Shown here: one piece after another, positions 8,080 through 16,702 of the stretch
Layout of the letters: every line of letters begins with the position of its first letter
Numbering within the stretch: position 1 is the first letter of the stretch
NCBI RefSeq assembly: GCF_052064335.1
Contig: NZ_JBQHVU010000015.1
Location: 4,160 to 68,159, forward strand
Source of the DNA: Weimeria sp002480925
GTDB taxonomy: Bacteria > Bacillota > Clostridia > Lachnospirales > Lachnospiraceae
Reading direction: 5' to 3'
DNA length: 64,000 bases
Notes under the pieces: model-generated
The model's input: the letters and a program-made list of their open reading frames with translations, nothing else
Told to the model about the DNA's origin: nothing
The model's database searches: none
Translations under genes and position numbers: made by a program

Positions 8080-8911
8080 AGCCGGATGAAATAGCGCCCT
8101 TTTTACAGGCATTGATGCAGGCACCGCATCTGATGCATTCGGTCGAATTGATATTTTTGGTGATCTCTACTCCCATCTTGCATTGTCTCTCGCATTGCTT
8201 GCAGCCTATGCATCTTGATTTGTCAAGATGCATCTGATAGAAGCTGAATCTGTTGAAGAGAGAGTAGATAGCACCCAGCGGACAGATGTATTTACAGAAC
8301 GGTCTGTAGATAAAAATCGATAGAGCCACGATTATTATAAGGATGGATACCTTCCAGCGGAACAGAAATCCTATTACGGAACGAAGTCCTGTATTGAGAA
8401 GAACAAGCGGGATTCCTCCCTCCAGGGTACCAGCCGGACAGATCAGCTTGCAGAAATACGGTGCCGAGGTGCCGTATTCGTCCCGGAGAAACAGTGGAAG
8501 AATAATGACAAAGATCAGCAGAATAGCGTATTTGACATAGCGGAGGGGCTTATCTATTTTCTTAGGTATTACGAGCTTAGGCACCGGAATCTTATACAGC
8601 AGATCCTGAATAAAACCAAACAGGCAGAAGAACCCACAGATCAGCCTGCCGAACATGACTCCGAAGAACAGCAGGATACCAGTCACATAGGCAGGAAACC
8701 TGAGCTTGCCCTTGCCAAGCTCCGCCTGCAGGGAACCTATTGGACAGGCACCGACTGCCCCGGGGCAGGAGTAGCAGTTCAGTCCCGGAACGCACGCCTG
8801 CTTCGTAGCACCCTTATATATACTTCCGGTAAAGAAACCCTTGATATTCAGATTAGTAAGCAGTGCGGCAGCTGCCTGTATTATATGCCGCTTCATCTCG
8901 GTTATCTTCAT
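8030..8911 (-). CDS. NapH/YccM-like polyferredoxin membrane protein (4Fe-4S)
   Basis: A 293-residue membrane iron-sulfur protein. The N-terminal Cys motif CVPGLNCYSCPGAVGACP precedes four to five helices. Two CXXXCP-type motifs sit at helix ends (ICGFFCLFG, YICPLGAIY). The C-terminal soluble part has two 4Fe-4S ligand sets (CIGCKQCERQC and CIRCGACINAC). NapH-type proteins move electrons from the quinone pool to, or across, the membrane. It is the last gene of a three-gene redox operon with TlpA and a CXXC mini-protein, starting 4 bases after the latter. Its 3' end overlaps the opposing histidine kinase. The electron acceptor is unknown, but reduction of an exported thioredoxin is plausible. 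Confidence 0.88.
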   Translation of the reverse strand: MKITEMKRHIIQAAAALLTNLNIKGFFTGSIYKGATKQACVPGLNCYSCPGAVGACPIGSLQAELGKGKLRFPAYVTGILLFFGVMFGRLICGFFCLFGFIQDLLYKIPVPKLVIPKKIDKPLRYVKYAILLIFVIILPLFLRDEYGTSAPYFCKLICPAGTLEGGIPLVLLNTGLRSVIGFLFRWKVSILIIIVALSIFIYRPFCKYICPLGAIYSLFNRFSFYQMHLDKSRCIGCKQCERQCKMGVEITKNINSTECIRCGACINACKKGAISSGFNLQRSKTETKNASAT

Positions 8912-8915
8912 ATGA

Positions 8916-9062
8916 TCACCCGATTCCTATACATTCCAGACAAACATTGATTGCTTTGGTGAGAACAATCTGATTCTCATGGCTGAATACGCCGATAGTA
9001 ATAAGAACTACAGAGGCTGCAATCAATAGTATTCTCGCATGATTGATAATGGATTTTTTCAT
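8916..9062 (-). CDS. 48-residue CXXC membrane mini-protein (CD1871A type)
   Basis: Tiny protein with one membrane helix (RILLIAASVVLITIGVF) and a C-terminal signature KAINVCLECIGIG. The same CLECIGIG ending marks the Clostridioides CD1871A family. Its ATG overlaps the TGA of the TlpA gene (ATGA), and its stop lies 4 bases before the ferredoxin start. The operon is therefore tightly coupled: TlpA, CXXC, polyferredoxin. The CXXC pair at the membrane face could shuttle electrons between the ferredoxin and the lipoprotein thioredoxin (inference). Short length makes it easy to miss in automated annotation. Confidence 0.88.
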   Translation of the reverse strand: MKKSIINHARILLIAASVVLITIGVFSHENQIVLTKAINVCLECIGIG

Positions 9063-10240
9063 TTTGCCACCTCTGATGCTGATTCTTCTGCTGATATCAT
9101 AGAAAGACGCTTGCGTATTTCTTTTGTATATTTGTCCTTGCTTCTTCCGCCGACAATAGGATCACCTATAACTTTCCCATTGGCATCTACAAAGATAGTA
9201 GTAGGCACAGCGGAAACCTTATTCATAACAGCTTTGTTCAGTTTATCATCCGGAAGCAGAGTCTTAAAGTCACAATTGTTTTTCTTTAGTATCTTTTTTG
9301 CCAGATCGGGTTCTTCTTTGCCATCGCTGCAGATGGAGATCATACCGGATCCTTCGGGAAGAGATTTGTACAGCTCTCCAAGATCCTTCATTTCCGCCTT
9401 GCAAGGTCCGCAGTAAGTCGCCCATATATTAATCATAGTTATTTTGTTTTCGGCAAATATCTTCTGGGTTACATCTGACCCATCGAGGGCTTTGGTTTTG
9501 AATTCTCCAATGCTTTGGATGCTATTTCCCTTGGATCTGGAGTCCTGCTTTTCGACAGGAAAAATACAGATATCCTTTTTCAGAACCTGAATATTATTGA
9601 CCAGATTTTGTAGGGATTTTTCCTCCGATTTATCAAGCTTTAAATCCTGATAATCTTTATTATAGGCAAAATAATAGTGATCCGAGCCTATTTTGCCGAT
9701 CTCGTCTATATGAGAAAATTTGGATTTCATCCTCTTCGTTATGCTGTCTGCATCTTTTTTGTCCTTGCCACCAGGGATTCGTACGGTCATGACATAGGGA
9801 AATGTATATTTATTTATATTTGCATCATATTTTTTCTGGACAGCCTCAACTTCTTCATCTGGGGCGTCCTTTGGAATAGAATTAAACAGTCTGTAGGCTG
9901 CATTAGTCATGTAATAGTATTCGAAACCGTATTCTGTATCAGAGTCTCCCAGTGAGTTCACCTGTAGAAGGCTTCCCTTTTTAATCAGACTCAGCACATC
10001 CTTGTTTTTTATATTAATTCCTACTCCTGCGATCTTGCTATAATAGCCATTGTCCGCAGAGCTGTCGAATCTGTCTCCGGAAACATCCACCAGGCTGTCA
10101 GCTTTATCTACAGAGTTCAGATAATAGCCATGGTCATTCTTGTATGGCTTGTTTCCTGTTGAAGCGCATCCGGTGGCTGCCGTTATACATATTGATGCTG
10201 CGAGGATGCCAATTAATGTTTGTTTGGTTAGTCTTTTCAT
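9059..10240 (-). CDS. TlpA-type thioredoxin lipoprotein with a long N-terminal domain
   Basis: A 393-residue exported lipoprotein. The signal peptide ends at a lipobox with Cys25 (ITAATGC). Residues about 35-240 form a domain I do not recognise. A TlpA/ResA thioredoxin domain (about 245-390) has WATYCGPC (Cys277, Cys280) and the cis-Pro region SAVPTTIFVD. Such proteins keep exported cysteines or haem/cluster proteins reduced. It is the first gene of the minus-strand redox operon, preceded by a direct repeat and a TACTAT -10. The unknown N-terminal domain is about as large as the catalytic part and unusual for plain TlpA proteins, suggesting a dedicated partner or substrate. Confidence 0.88.
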   Translation of the reverse strand: MKRLTKQTLIGILAASICITAATGCASTGNKPYKNDHGYYLNSVDKADSLVDVSGDRFDSSADNGYYSKIAGVGINIKNKDVLSLIKKGSLLQVNSLGDSDTEYGFEYYYMTNAAYRLFNSIPKDAPDEEVEAVQKKYDANINKYTFPYVMTVRIPGGKDKKDADSITKRMKSKFSHIDEIGKIGSDHYYFAYNKDYQDLKLDKSEEKSLQNLVNNIQVLKKDICIFPVEKQDSRSKGNSIQSIGEFKTKALDGSDVTQKIFAENKITMINIWATYCGPCKAEMKDLGELYKSLPEGSGMISICSDGKEEPDLAKKILKKNNCDFKTLLPDDKLNKAVMNKVSAVPTTIFVDANGKVIGDPIVGGRSKDKYTKEIRKRLSMISAEESASEVAK

Positions 10241-10289
10241 GTTTTACCTCTTCCTGGTGTATTTACTGCTTGTTTCATCTGACGAAACA

Positions 10290-10324
10290 ATAGTAGCAGA
10301 TACAAGGTTAAGAGAAGGTTAAGA
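10290..10324 (-). promoter_or_regulatory. Promoter of the TlpA operon with response-regulator direct repeat
   Basis: On the minus strand TCTTAACCTT occurs twice (10324-10315 and 10313-10304) with an 11-bp period. A TACTAT -10 (10295-10290) lies 8 bases downstream. The repeat covers the -35 position, the classical layout for activation by an OmpR-family regulator. Between promoter and start, TTGTTTC and GAAACAA (10270-10290) can pair as a 5' leader hairpin. Confidence 0.72.
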
Positions 10325-10362
10325 CACGAAAAGACTTTTGTCCGATACAATGAGATGAGTGT

Positions 10363-10590
10363 TTAATCCCTTGTCTCCTGGTTGTCCTTTACTCTGGCGT
10401 CAAATTCGCTGTTGTCAGGACGGCCTATTTTTATGAATATACGGATTATCCAGATCATGACAGGGATTATGACATCACAGGCCAGGAAGGCCTTAAACAG
10501 AGTCATATTGCCAATAGCAGCGAAAACAAGAGTAGCTGCATACATTCCTACAAGAACCGCAACGAGTGCGATCGCTATAAATCTTTTCAT
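10363..10590 (-). CDS. Small two-helix membrane protein, unknown function
   Basis: 75 residues starting MKRFIAIALVAVLVGMYAAT, with two hydrophobic helices (about 4-25 and 33-55) and a charged cytoplasmic tail (GRPDNSEFDARVKDNQETRD). The ATG at 10588-10590 is chosen because GGAGG lies 7 bases upstream; the open frame extends further without a site. It is upstream of the TlpA promoter on the same strand but separated by the regulatory region, so it is probably its own unit. No family is recognised. Confidence 0.65.
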   Translation of the reverse strand: MKRFIAIALVAVLVGMYAATLVFAAIGNMTLFKAFLACDVIIPVMIWIIRIFIKIGRPDNSEFDARVKDNQETRD

Positions 10591-10675
10591 CCATGTGCCT
10601 CCTTTTATAAGGGGCAGCAAGCTGCCCATCCCTGTCATTTATCAGCTCTTTTTATGATAATCAGTATAATCGTTC

Positions 10676-10704
10676 TTGTCAACAACGCGATTATTTGCTA
10701 GAAT
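10676..10704 (+). promoter_or_regulatory. Sigma-A-type promoter for the SEC-C protein gene
   Basis: TTGTCA and TAGAAT are separated by exactly 17 bases. The ATG at 10743 follows an AGGAGG site. Confidence 0.7.
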
Positions 10705-10742
10705 ATGTAATGCTCTAAAGAGAAATGTCAGGAGGTAAAGAA

Positions 10743-11273
10743 ATGGCATTATTAGAAGACTGGAAAGCGGTCGCTTATAATCAGAACCAGAGTCAGTATT
10801 CTCTTCAGGAGTTCTGGGATGATTATTTTGAAAAGGAAAAGAATGTTTACAAGGTTCTTCTGAGGGATTTCGGAAAGCCTTATAAGGGGACGGTTTCAGC
10901 TCTGGCGGAGACATTCGGTATTACGAATCTCGAGATGGCCGGATTCCTTGACGGTATTCAGGAAAGCCTTAAAGTCGAGAATCCTATAGATACCATGGAT
11001 GAAATGACAGAGGTCAATCTAGATTTCGACAAGGAAAAGCTTTTCAGAAACATGGTGGATGCAAAGGCCGAGTGGCTTTATACTCTCCCTGAATGGGACT
11101 TGATCTATGACAAGGAGACCCAGAAGGAGCTTATCCGGGATCAGAAGCAGTCACACACTGTTCATGTAAAGAAGATCGGAAGAAACGATCCATGCCCTTG
11201 CGGCAGCGGAAAGAAATACAAGTACTGTCACGGCAGACCTGGAGCAGAGCCGCTTCCAGGATACACAAAGTAA
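10743..11273 (+). CDS. SEC-C zinc-finger domain protein
   Basis: A 176-residue cytoplasmic protein. The C-terminus carries the SEC-C motif RNDPCPCGSGKKYKYCHG (Cys-X-Cys...Cys-His zinc site, as in the tail of SecA). The preceding 140 residues are helical with no recognised catalytic motif. The start at 10743 is preferred over an in-frame ATG 18 bases upstream because the AGGAGG ribosome site lies between them. A clear promoter lies upstream. It is followed after 29 bases by a larger unknown gene in the same direction. SEC-C tails mediate binding to SecB or ribosomes in other proteins; the role here is unknown. Confidence 0.85.
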   Translation: MALLEDWKAVAYNQNQSQYSLQEFWDDYFEKEKNVYKVLLRDFGKPYKGTVSALAETFGITNLEMAGFLDGIQESLKVENPIDTMDEMTEVNLDFDKEKLFRNMVDAKAEWLYTLPEWDLIYDKETQKELIRDQKQSHTVHVKKIGRNDPCPCGSGKKYKYCHGRPGAEPLPGYTK

Positions 11274-11302
11274 GAGAGTAAGGAGAATGGAGGTATAAAG
11301 AC

Positions 11303-12565
11303 GTGCTGGTCATCCGACTTGTAGAAAATGAAAGATACGGTTTCATTGATGACATGGGAAAAGTCCGTCCCGTTACCTTTCTTAAGAGAGAATATGGCGA
11401 GATGTACAGCTTCTATGACGGTATCATTCCGACTGATGAGGAGATCATCAGGGAGACTCCTGAGATAAGGAATCTTCCGGAGGAGACCCAGAAGCTTGTC
11501 ATTGAAAAACGCAGAGAAGAGCTTAAGAAGATAAATGCTTTCCCTCTTGACAAATATGAGGTAGAGGAGAAGGTGATAGAGCCGGACAAGGCAGAGGACA
11601 TCGAAAAGGATGAAGAGGCTGCCTCGATCGAGTTCGTAATGATAGACCCAACCCTTCCAAAGCACATGACAGTGCTTGTTACAGAAAAGGAAAAGAAAGA
11701 ACTTTTAGATATCCAGGAGAAGATGGGATACTCTGGAGACCTGATAAGGGATACTCAGGAGGGCCATCATGACACCAGAGAAAAGGAAGTCAATGATACT
11801 ATGAAGTTCGTCCGCGACATCTTAGTCGATGCCTGCTGCAGGGGCGAGCAGCTCGATCAGCGTCCGACTGATTATGCGGAGGTCCGTCACAAGCTCGAGG
11901 AGCAGGTCGCAAACGCCGTTACGACCCGTCAGGAGGGCGAGGTAAAGAAGCTTATCTGTCAGGTCGATTTCGCTGCAGCTACTGAGACCATAGTCATAGG
12001 CGAGGATTATGTGATGAGATCGGGTGAGTACGAGAGAGCCTATTCCAGAGCCTACGGAGTGGAGATCGAGACCGTAAGGAAGCATGTTTCTGAAAGCATA
12101 AGCTACGTTGTAGAGCAGGAGAAGCTCGTTGGCAGGAGCCTTGATGATTTTGAGAATCAGAGAAATCATTTCTACAGAAAGCATACCAAGTTCGATGACT
12201 ACAATGTACCCTTCATCGATTCGATAGATATGGAACCGGCAAGGGATATAGAGGATACCTACCGAAACGGATATGCCATGACACTCTACAAGCTGACTGA
12301 CGGAAGTCATAACAGCTCAAAGCAGATGAGGGATGGTATCAGGAAGCTTGTCGATCAGATCGACAGGATGAGGGGCGAGGTATCGGGTATCAGCACCTAT
12401 GATACCGAGAAGACCATGCAGTTCATGCAGGGCCTCAAGCGTCTGGCTATGAAGAAGTATACTCTTCTGCCGTGGGATGTGGAATCCGATGAAATTCCGG
12501 ATGTAGCTGCCGGCTCTGAAAAGGACAGAGAAGGTGGCTGGTCATTTTTCAAAAAAAGGATATAA
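11303..12565 (+). CDS. Conserved-looking 420-residue cytoplasmic protein, unknown function
   Basis: GTG start with GGAGG 11 bases upstream. The protein is highly charged, with no signal peptide or membrane helix. An acidic N-terminal third (rich in Glu/Lys, about residues 40-110) is followed by a helical region beginning KFVRDILVDACCRGEQLDQRP. Within it the pattern SRAYGVEIETVRKHV and spaced Asp/His residues recall signalling or phosphodiesterase helices, but no HD or GGDEF motif is complete. It is probably co-transcribed with the SEC-C gene upstream, with gpmI 53 bases downstream. I do not recognise the family. Confidence 0.7.
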   Translation: MLVIRLVENERYGFIDDMGKVRPVTFLKREYGEMYSFYDGIIPTDEEIIRETPEIRNLPEETQKLVIEKRREELKKINAFPLDKYEVEEKVIEPDKAEDIEKDEEAASIEFVMIDPTLPKHMTVLVTEKEKKELLDIQEKMGYSGDLIRDTQEGHHDTREKEVNDTMKFVRDILVDACCRGEQLDQRPTDYAEVRHKLEEQVANAVTTRQEGEVKKLICQVDFAAATETIVIGEDYVMRSGEYERAYSRAYGVEIETVRKHVSESISYVVEQEKLVGRSLDDFENQRNHFYRKHTKFDDYNVPFIDSIDMEPARDIEDTYRNGYAMTLYKLTDGSHNSSKQMRDGIRKLVDQIDRMRGEVSGISTYDTEKTMQFMQGLKRLAMKKYTLLPWDVESDEIPDVAAGSEKDREGGWSFFKKRI

Positions 12566-12618
12566 ATTGTTACACTGCATGGTGATTTCCATGCAGCCGT
12601 AAAGCGGAGGTATTTATA

Positions 12619-14160
12619 ATGGCAAAGAAACCATATGTGCTTATGATAATGGACGGCTTCGGTATCAATCCGAATCCAAGGGCCAATGCAGTTGCAATGG
12701 CCAATAAGCCGGTGCTCGATTCACTGGTAAAGGAATATCCATTTGTTGAGGGAGCTGCTTCCGGTCTGGCAGTAGGTCTTCCTGACGGTCAGATGGGAAA
12801 CTCCGAGGTCGGACATATGAATATGGGGGCCGGACGTATAGTGTATCAGGAGCTCACCCGTATCACAAAGGCCATAGAGGATGGCGATTTCTTCAAGAAT
12901 GAAGAGCTTGTCGAGGCATTTGAAAACGCAAAGAAGAACGGTAAGAGTGTCCACCTGTGGGGCCTTCTTTCTGATGGGGGAGTCCATTCACATAATACCC
13001 ACCTCTATGCCCTGCTTGAGATGGCAAAGAAGCTTGGCGTTGAGAATGTATATGTACACTGCTTCCTTGATGGACGTGATACTTCACCTACAGCAGGAAA
13101 GGACTTCATCGCAGAGCTCGAGGACAAGATGAAGGAGATAGGCGTTGGAAAGATCGCTTCCATAAGCGGCAGATACTATGCCATGGACCGTGACAACAGA
13201 TGGGACAGGGTCGAAAAGGCCTACAGAGCCCTGACAAGAGGCGAGGGCAATGAAGCTGCTTCTGCAAAGGAGGCTATCGAGGCTTCATATGCGGCTGACA
13301 AGACTGATGAGTTTGTTGTTCCGTGCGTTATAAAGGAGAATGGTAAGCCGGTAGCCACAGTTTCGGATGGCGACAGCGTTATCTTCTTTAATTTCCGTCC
13401 AGACAGAGCCCGTGAGATGACAAGGGTCTTCTGTGCAGATGAGTTTGACGGATTTGACAGAGGAGATAGGATAAAGACCGATTATGTATGCTTCGTCCAG
13501 TATGACGATACTATCCCGAATACCAGGATCGCCTTCAAGAAGGAGGAGCTTAAGAATACATTCGGTCAGTTCCTTGCTGATCATGGTATGACTCAGGCCA
13601 GGATAGCAGAGACCGAGAAGTATGCTCATGTCACCTTCTTCTTCAATGGAGGAGTAGAGGAGCCTAATCCTGGTGAGGACAGGATTCTGGTCAAGAGTCC
13701 AAAGGTCGCCACCTATGATCTCCAGCCAGAGATGAGCGCACCTGAGGTATGTGATAAGCTCTGCGCTTCTATAAGAAGCGGCAAGTATGATGTGATAATC
13801 ATAAATTTTGCAAACCCTGATATGGTTGGCCACACAGGAGTCCTTGATGCAGCTGTAAAGGCTGTCGAGACTGTAGATACCTGCGTAGGCAAGGCTGTAG
13901 AGGCTCTGAAGGAGATGGATGGTGTCATGTTCATCTGCGCTGACCATGGTAACTGCGAGCAGGAGATCAACTACGAGACAGGTGAGCCGCTTACAAGCCA
14001 TACCACAAACCCTGTTCCGTTCATTCTAGTAAACGCTGATCCTAAGTACGGCCTTAGGGAGGGCGGAAAGCTCTGCGATATAGTACCGACCATAATCGAG
14101 CTTATGGGAATGGAGAAGCCGGATGAGATGACAGGGGAGTCGCTGCTTATAGAAAAGTAA
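12619..14160 (+). CDS. gpmI: 2,3-bisphosphoglycerate-independent phosphoglycerate mutase
   Basis: Glycolytic interconversion of 3- and 2-phosphoglycerate using manganese and a phosphoserine intermediate. 513 residues, the usual length. Metal-binding MIMDGFG opens the protein. Ser62 in GQMGNSEVGHMNMGAG is the phosphoserine. The phosphate-transfer domain has DGRDTSP and SGRYYAMDRDNRWDR. The C-terminal metal sites NFANPDMVGHTG and CADHGNCEQ are present. The ribosome site is GCGGAGG. It is followed by a G/C-rich repeat and purC. Nothing unusual in the protein. Confidence 0.97.
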   Translation: MAKKPYVLMIMDGFGINPNPRANAVAMANKPVLDSLVKEYPFVEGAASGLAVGLPDGQMGNSEVGHMNMGAGRIVYQELTRITKAIEDGDFFKNEELVEAFENAKKNGKSVHLWGLLSDGGVHSHNTHLYALLEMAKKLGVENVYVHCFLDGRDTSPTAGKDFIAELEDKMKEIGVGKIASISGRYYAMDRDNRWDRVEKAYRALTRGEGNEAASAKEAIEASYAADKTDEFVVPCVIKENGKPVATVSDGDSVIFFNFRPDRAREMTRVFCADEFDGFDRGDRIKTDYVCFVQYDDTIPNTRIAFKKEELKNTFGQFLADHGMTQARIAETEKYAHVTFFFNGGVEEPNPGEDRILVKSPKVATYDLQPEMSAPEVCDKLCASIRSGKYDVIIINFANPDMVGHTGVLDAAVKAVETVDTCVGKAVEALKEMDGVMFICADHGNCEQEINYETGEPLTSHTTNPVPFILVNADPKYGLREGGKLCDIVPTIIELMGMEKPDEMTGESLLIEK

Positions 14161-14164
14161 ATAG

Positions 14165-14246
14165 GATATAGGGAATAGGGGATAGGGGATAGGGACTGCC
14201 TGGTCCCTGAATCCTGACCCCTAACCCCTAACCCCTAACCCCTAAC
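14165..14246. repeat. Telomere-like G-rich/C-rich intergenic repeat upstream of purC
   Basis: First half: four G-runs separated by ATA/AATA (14170-14194, GGG-AATA-GGGG-ATA-GGGG-ATA-GGG). Second half: four copies of CCCCTAA (about 14217-14245). The two halves can pair imperfectly as a long hairpin. The first could form a G-quadruplex in DNA or mRNA. The C-rich half ends about 5 bases before the purC ribosome site (GAAAGGAA). Confidence 0.8.
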
Positions 14247-14262
14247 AAAGAAAGGAAAAAAG

Positions 14263-15138
14263 ATGAAAGAGTACAAGCCAGTCAAAGAAGGTAAAGTAAG
14301 AGAGGTTTATGATGACGGTGATTCGATCATCATGGTTGCTACGGACAGGATCTCTGCCTTTGATGTGATCCTTAAGAACAAGGTCACTGACAAGGGCAGG
14401 GTCCTGACCCAGATGTCAAGGTTCTGGTTTGATTACACAAAGGATATCATCCCAAATCATATGATCTCATGTGATGTGGCTGATATGCCTGAATTCTTCC
14501 AGACCGATGAGTTCGCCGGACGTTCCATGAAGGTAAAGAAGCTTGATATGCTTCCTGTGGAGTGTATTGTAAGAGGCTACATCACCGGAAGCGGCTGGGA
14601 ATCCTATCAGAAGAACGGAACAGTATGTGGCATCTCTCTTCCGGATGGACTCGTAGAGTCAGACAAGCTTCCTGAGCCGATCTACACTCCTACGACAAAG
14701 GCTGATCTCGGAGATCATGATGAGCATATCACCTTTGAGGAGTCGGTCGATATCATTGAGAAGCTTCATCCTGGAAAAGGAAGGGAGTATGCCGAGATTC
14801 TGCGTGACGATACGATCGCCCTTTACAAGAAGTGCGCTGACTATGCCTTAAGCAGAGGCATTATCATCGCTGATACCAAGTTCGAGTTTGGTCTCGATGA
14901 GAATGGAAATGTGGTACTTGGTGACGAGATGCTTACTCCTGATTCATCAAGATTCTGGCCTGCAGACGGCTACAAGCCTGGTCAGGGACAGCCTTCCTTC
15001 GACAAGCAGTTCGTAAGAGACTATCTGAAGGCTAATCCCGACTGTGACTATGACCTGCCAAAGGACGTGATCGACCGTACTATTGACAAATACAAGGAAG
15101 CCTACAAGCTCCTCACCGGGAAAGACCTTTCATGGTAA
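14263..15138 (+). CDS. purC: Phosphoribosylaminoimidazole-succinocarboxamide synthase
   Basis: ATP-dependent condensation of CAIR with aspartate in purine synthesis. 291 residues, the longer form of the family. N-terminal KEGKVREVYDDGDSIIMVATDRISAFD is the SAICAR synthetase signature, with VECIVRGYITGSGWESY and DEMLTPDSSRFWP further on. It is the first of three pur genes (C, F, B) in tandem. It is preceded by an unusual G/C repeat that ends next to its ribosome site, which could affect translation. I see no purine riboswitch-like leader in the 100 bases upstream. Confidence 0.97.
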   Translation: MKEYKPVKEGKVREVYDDGDSIIMVATDRISAFDVILKNKVTDKGRVLTQMSRFWFDYTKDIIPNHMISCDVADMPEFFQTDEFAGRSMKVKKLDMLPVECIVRGYITGSGWESYQKNGTVCGISLPDGLVESDKLPEPIYTPTTKADLGDHDEHITFEESVDIIEKLHPGKGREYAEILRDDTIALYKKCADYALSRGIIIADTKFEFGLDENGNVVLGDEMLTPDSSRFWPADGYKPGQGQPSFDKQFVRDYLKANPDCDYDLPKDVIDRTIDKYKEAYKLLTGKDLSW

Positions 15139-15257
15139 TTTCGTCCTTACTGCATAGCGTACTCACTGATACCCACAGGCTTTTCCTGTGGGGTTGCCTA
15201 GCGTAATGACGGCGGCAGCTGCCGCGGCACAGGTCGAAGGAGCCTTATCTCTTCAAA
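15139..15257 (+). other. purC-purF spacer with two hairpins
   Basis: CCCACAGG pairs with CCTGTGGG (15172-15192, loop CTTTT). A 14-bp perfect palindrome GCGGCAGCTGCCGC follows at 15212-15225. Neither is followed by a T-run, so they are not classical terminators. GAAGGAGCC before purF may be its ribosome site. Confidence 0.55.
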
Positions 15258-16700
15258 ATGAAAAAGAATTATTATTCCAATGTAAATGAGAAGCTTCACG
15301 AGGAATGCGGAGTATTCGGTATCTATGACATCGACGGAGAGGATGTAGCAGGGACCATCTATTATGGCCTTTTTGCTCTTCAGCACCGCGGTCAGGAAAG
15401 CGCCGGCATTGCCGTATCTGATACAGACGGCCCCAAGAACAATGTCAGTGTGATAAAGAACATGGGCCTTGTAAACGAGGTCTTCTCAAAGGATGATCTC
15501 TCAGCTCTGCATGGTGATATAGGAGTAGGACATGTCAGATACTCGACCGCCGGAGAATCCACAAGGGAAAATGCCCAGCCGATGGTGATAAACTATATAA
15601 AGGGCACTCTGGGACTTGCTCATAACGGTAATTTGATAAATGCCAATGAGCTGAAGCAGTATCTTTCTGAGACAGGAGCTATCTTTCAGTCGACTATCGA
15701 TACAGAGCCTATAGCCTATCTTATAGCAAGAGAAAGATTAAAAAGCGACACAGTTGAGGAGGCTGTAAACAGAGCCTGCCGCAAGCTGAAGGGTGCTTTC
15801 TCACTGGTTGTTATGAGTCCGAGGAAGCTTATAGCTGCAAGAGACCCGTTCGGCTTTAAGCCTCTTGTTATCGGAAAGCGCGGGAACAGCTATATTTTCA
15901 CCTCTGAGACTGCGGCTCTTGATACCATAGGTGCCGAATTCGTAAGGGATGTACGTCCCGGAGAGACAGTCTGGGTAAAAAGAGACGGCATCCTGCATTC
16001 AGATATGTCGCGTGCCCTGCCTTCAGAGAAGCAGGCAAGATGTATTTTTGAGTACATATACTTTGCCAGACTAGACAGCTATATAGACGGCATCTCTGTT
16101 TATGACGCGAGGATAAAGGCCGGACGTTTTCTGGCTCAGGATTCTCCGGTAGACGCTGATCTGGTCGTAGGCGTTCCTGAGTCCGGTAACGCAGCTGCTA
16201 TGGGATATGCTCTGGAATCAGGGATCCCTTACGGGACTGCTTTTGTAAAGAATGGCTATGTGGGCAGGACCTTTATCAAGCCCGGACAGAAGAGCCGTGA
16301 GTCATCGGTAAGGATAAAGCTCAATGTCCTAAGAGAAGCAGTCGATGGAAAAAGGGTTATTATGATCGATGATTCTATAGTAAGAGGAACGACCTCTGAC
16401 AGGATAGTCGGAATGCTGAAGGAAGCAGGAGCAAAGGAGGTCCATGTCAGGATTTCTTCTCCTCCATTTCTCTGGCCATGCTATTTCGGTACAGATATAC
16501 CGGTAAGAGAGCAGCTAATAGCCTACAACCGTTCGATCGATGAGATTAGACAGATAATCGGAGCAGATTCACTTGACTACTTATCAATTGACAGACTAAG
16601 GCAGATGGTAGACGGGCTTTCGATATGTGATGGTTGCTTCACAGGCAAGTATCCACTTGAGCCACCGAAGGATGATATCAGAGGAAGGTATGAGAGGTAA
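15258..16700 (+). CDS. purF: Amidophosphoribosyltransferase
   Basis: First committed step of purine synthesis: transfers glutamine amide to PRPP. 480 residues. Residues 1-16 are a propeptide before the glutaminase nucleophile Cys17 (EECGVFGIYD). The PRPP-binding motif VIMIDDSIVRGTTS lies near residue 375. Late cysteines (PPFLWPCYFG and SICDGCFTG) match the 4Fe-4S ligands of the B. subtilis enzyme. The propeptide and cluster together place it in the oxygen-sensitive Bacillus-type subclass. It lies between purC and purB, with a repeat-rich spacer before purB. Confidence 0.97.
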   Translation: MKKNYYSNVNEKLHEECGVFGIYDIDGEDVAGTIYYGLFALQHRGQESAGIAVSDTDGPKNNVSVIKNMGLVNEVFSKDDLSALHGDIGVGHVRYSTAGESTRENAQPMVINYIKGTLGLAHNGNLINANELKQYLSETGAIFQSTIDTEPIAYLIARERLKSDTVEEAVNRACRKLKGAFSLVVMSPRKLIAARDPFGFKPLVIGKRGNSYIFTSETAALDTIGAEFVRDVRPGETVWVKRDGILHSDMSRALPSEKQARCIFEYIYFARLDSYIDGISVYDARIKAGRFLAQDSPVDADLVVGVPESGNAAAMGYALESGIPYGTAFVKNGYVGRTFIKPGQKSRESSVRIKLNVLREAVDGKRVIMIDDSIVRGTTSDRIVGMLKEAGAKEVHVRISSPPFLWPCYFGTDIPVREQLIAYNRSIDEIRQIIGADSLDYLSIDRLRQMVDGLSICDGCFTGKYPLEPPKDDIRGRYER

Positions 16701-16702
16701 GC

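Noticed and set aside
9039..9416. Plus-strand frame across the TlpA thioredoxin domain
   Set aside because: Antisense to the CGPC-containing region of a clearly real gene.
13285..14001. Long minus-strand frame inside gpmI
   Set aside because: Shadow of a conserved glycolytic gene; no start signals and no similarity.
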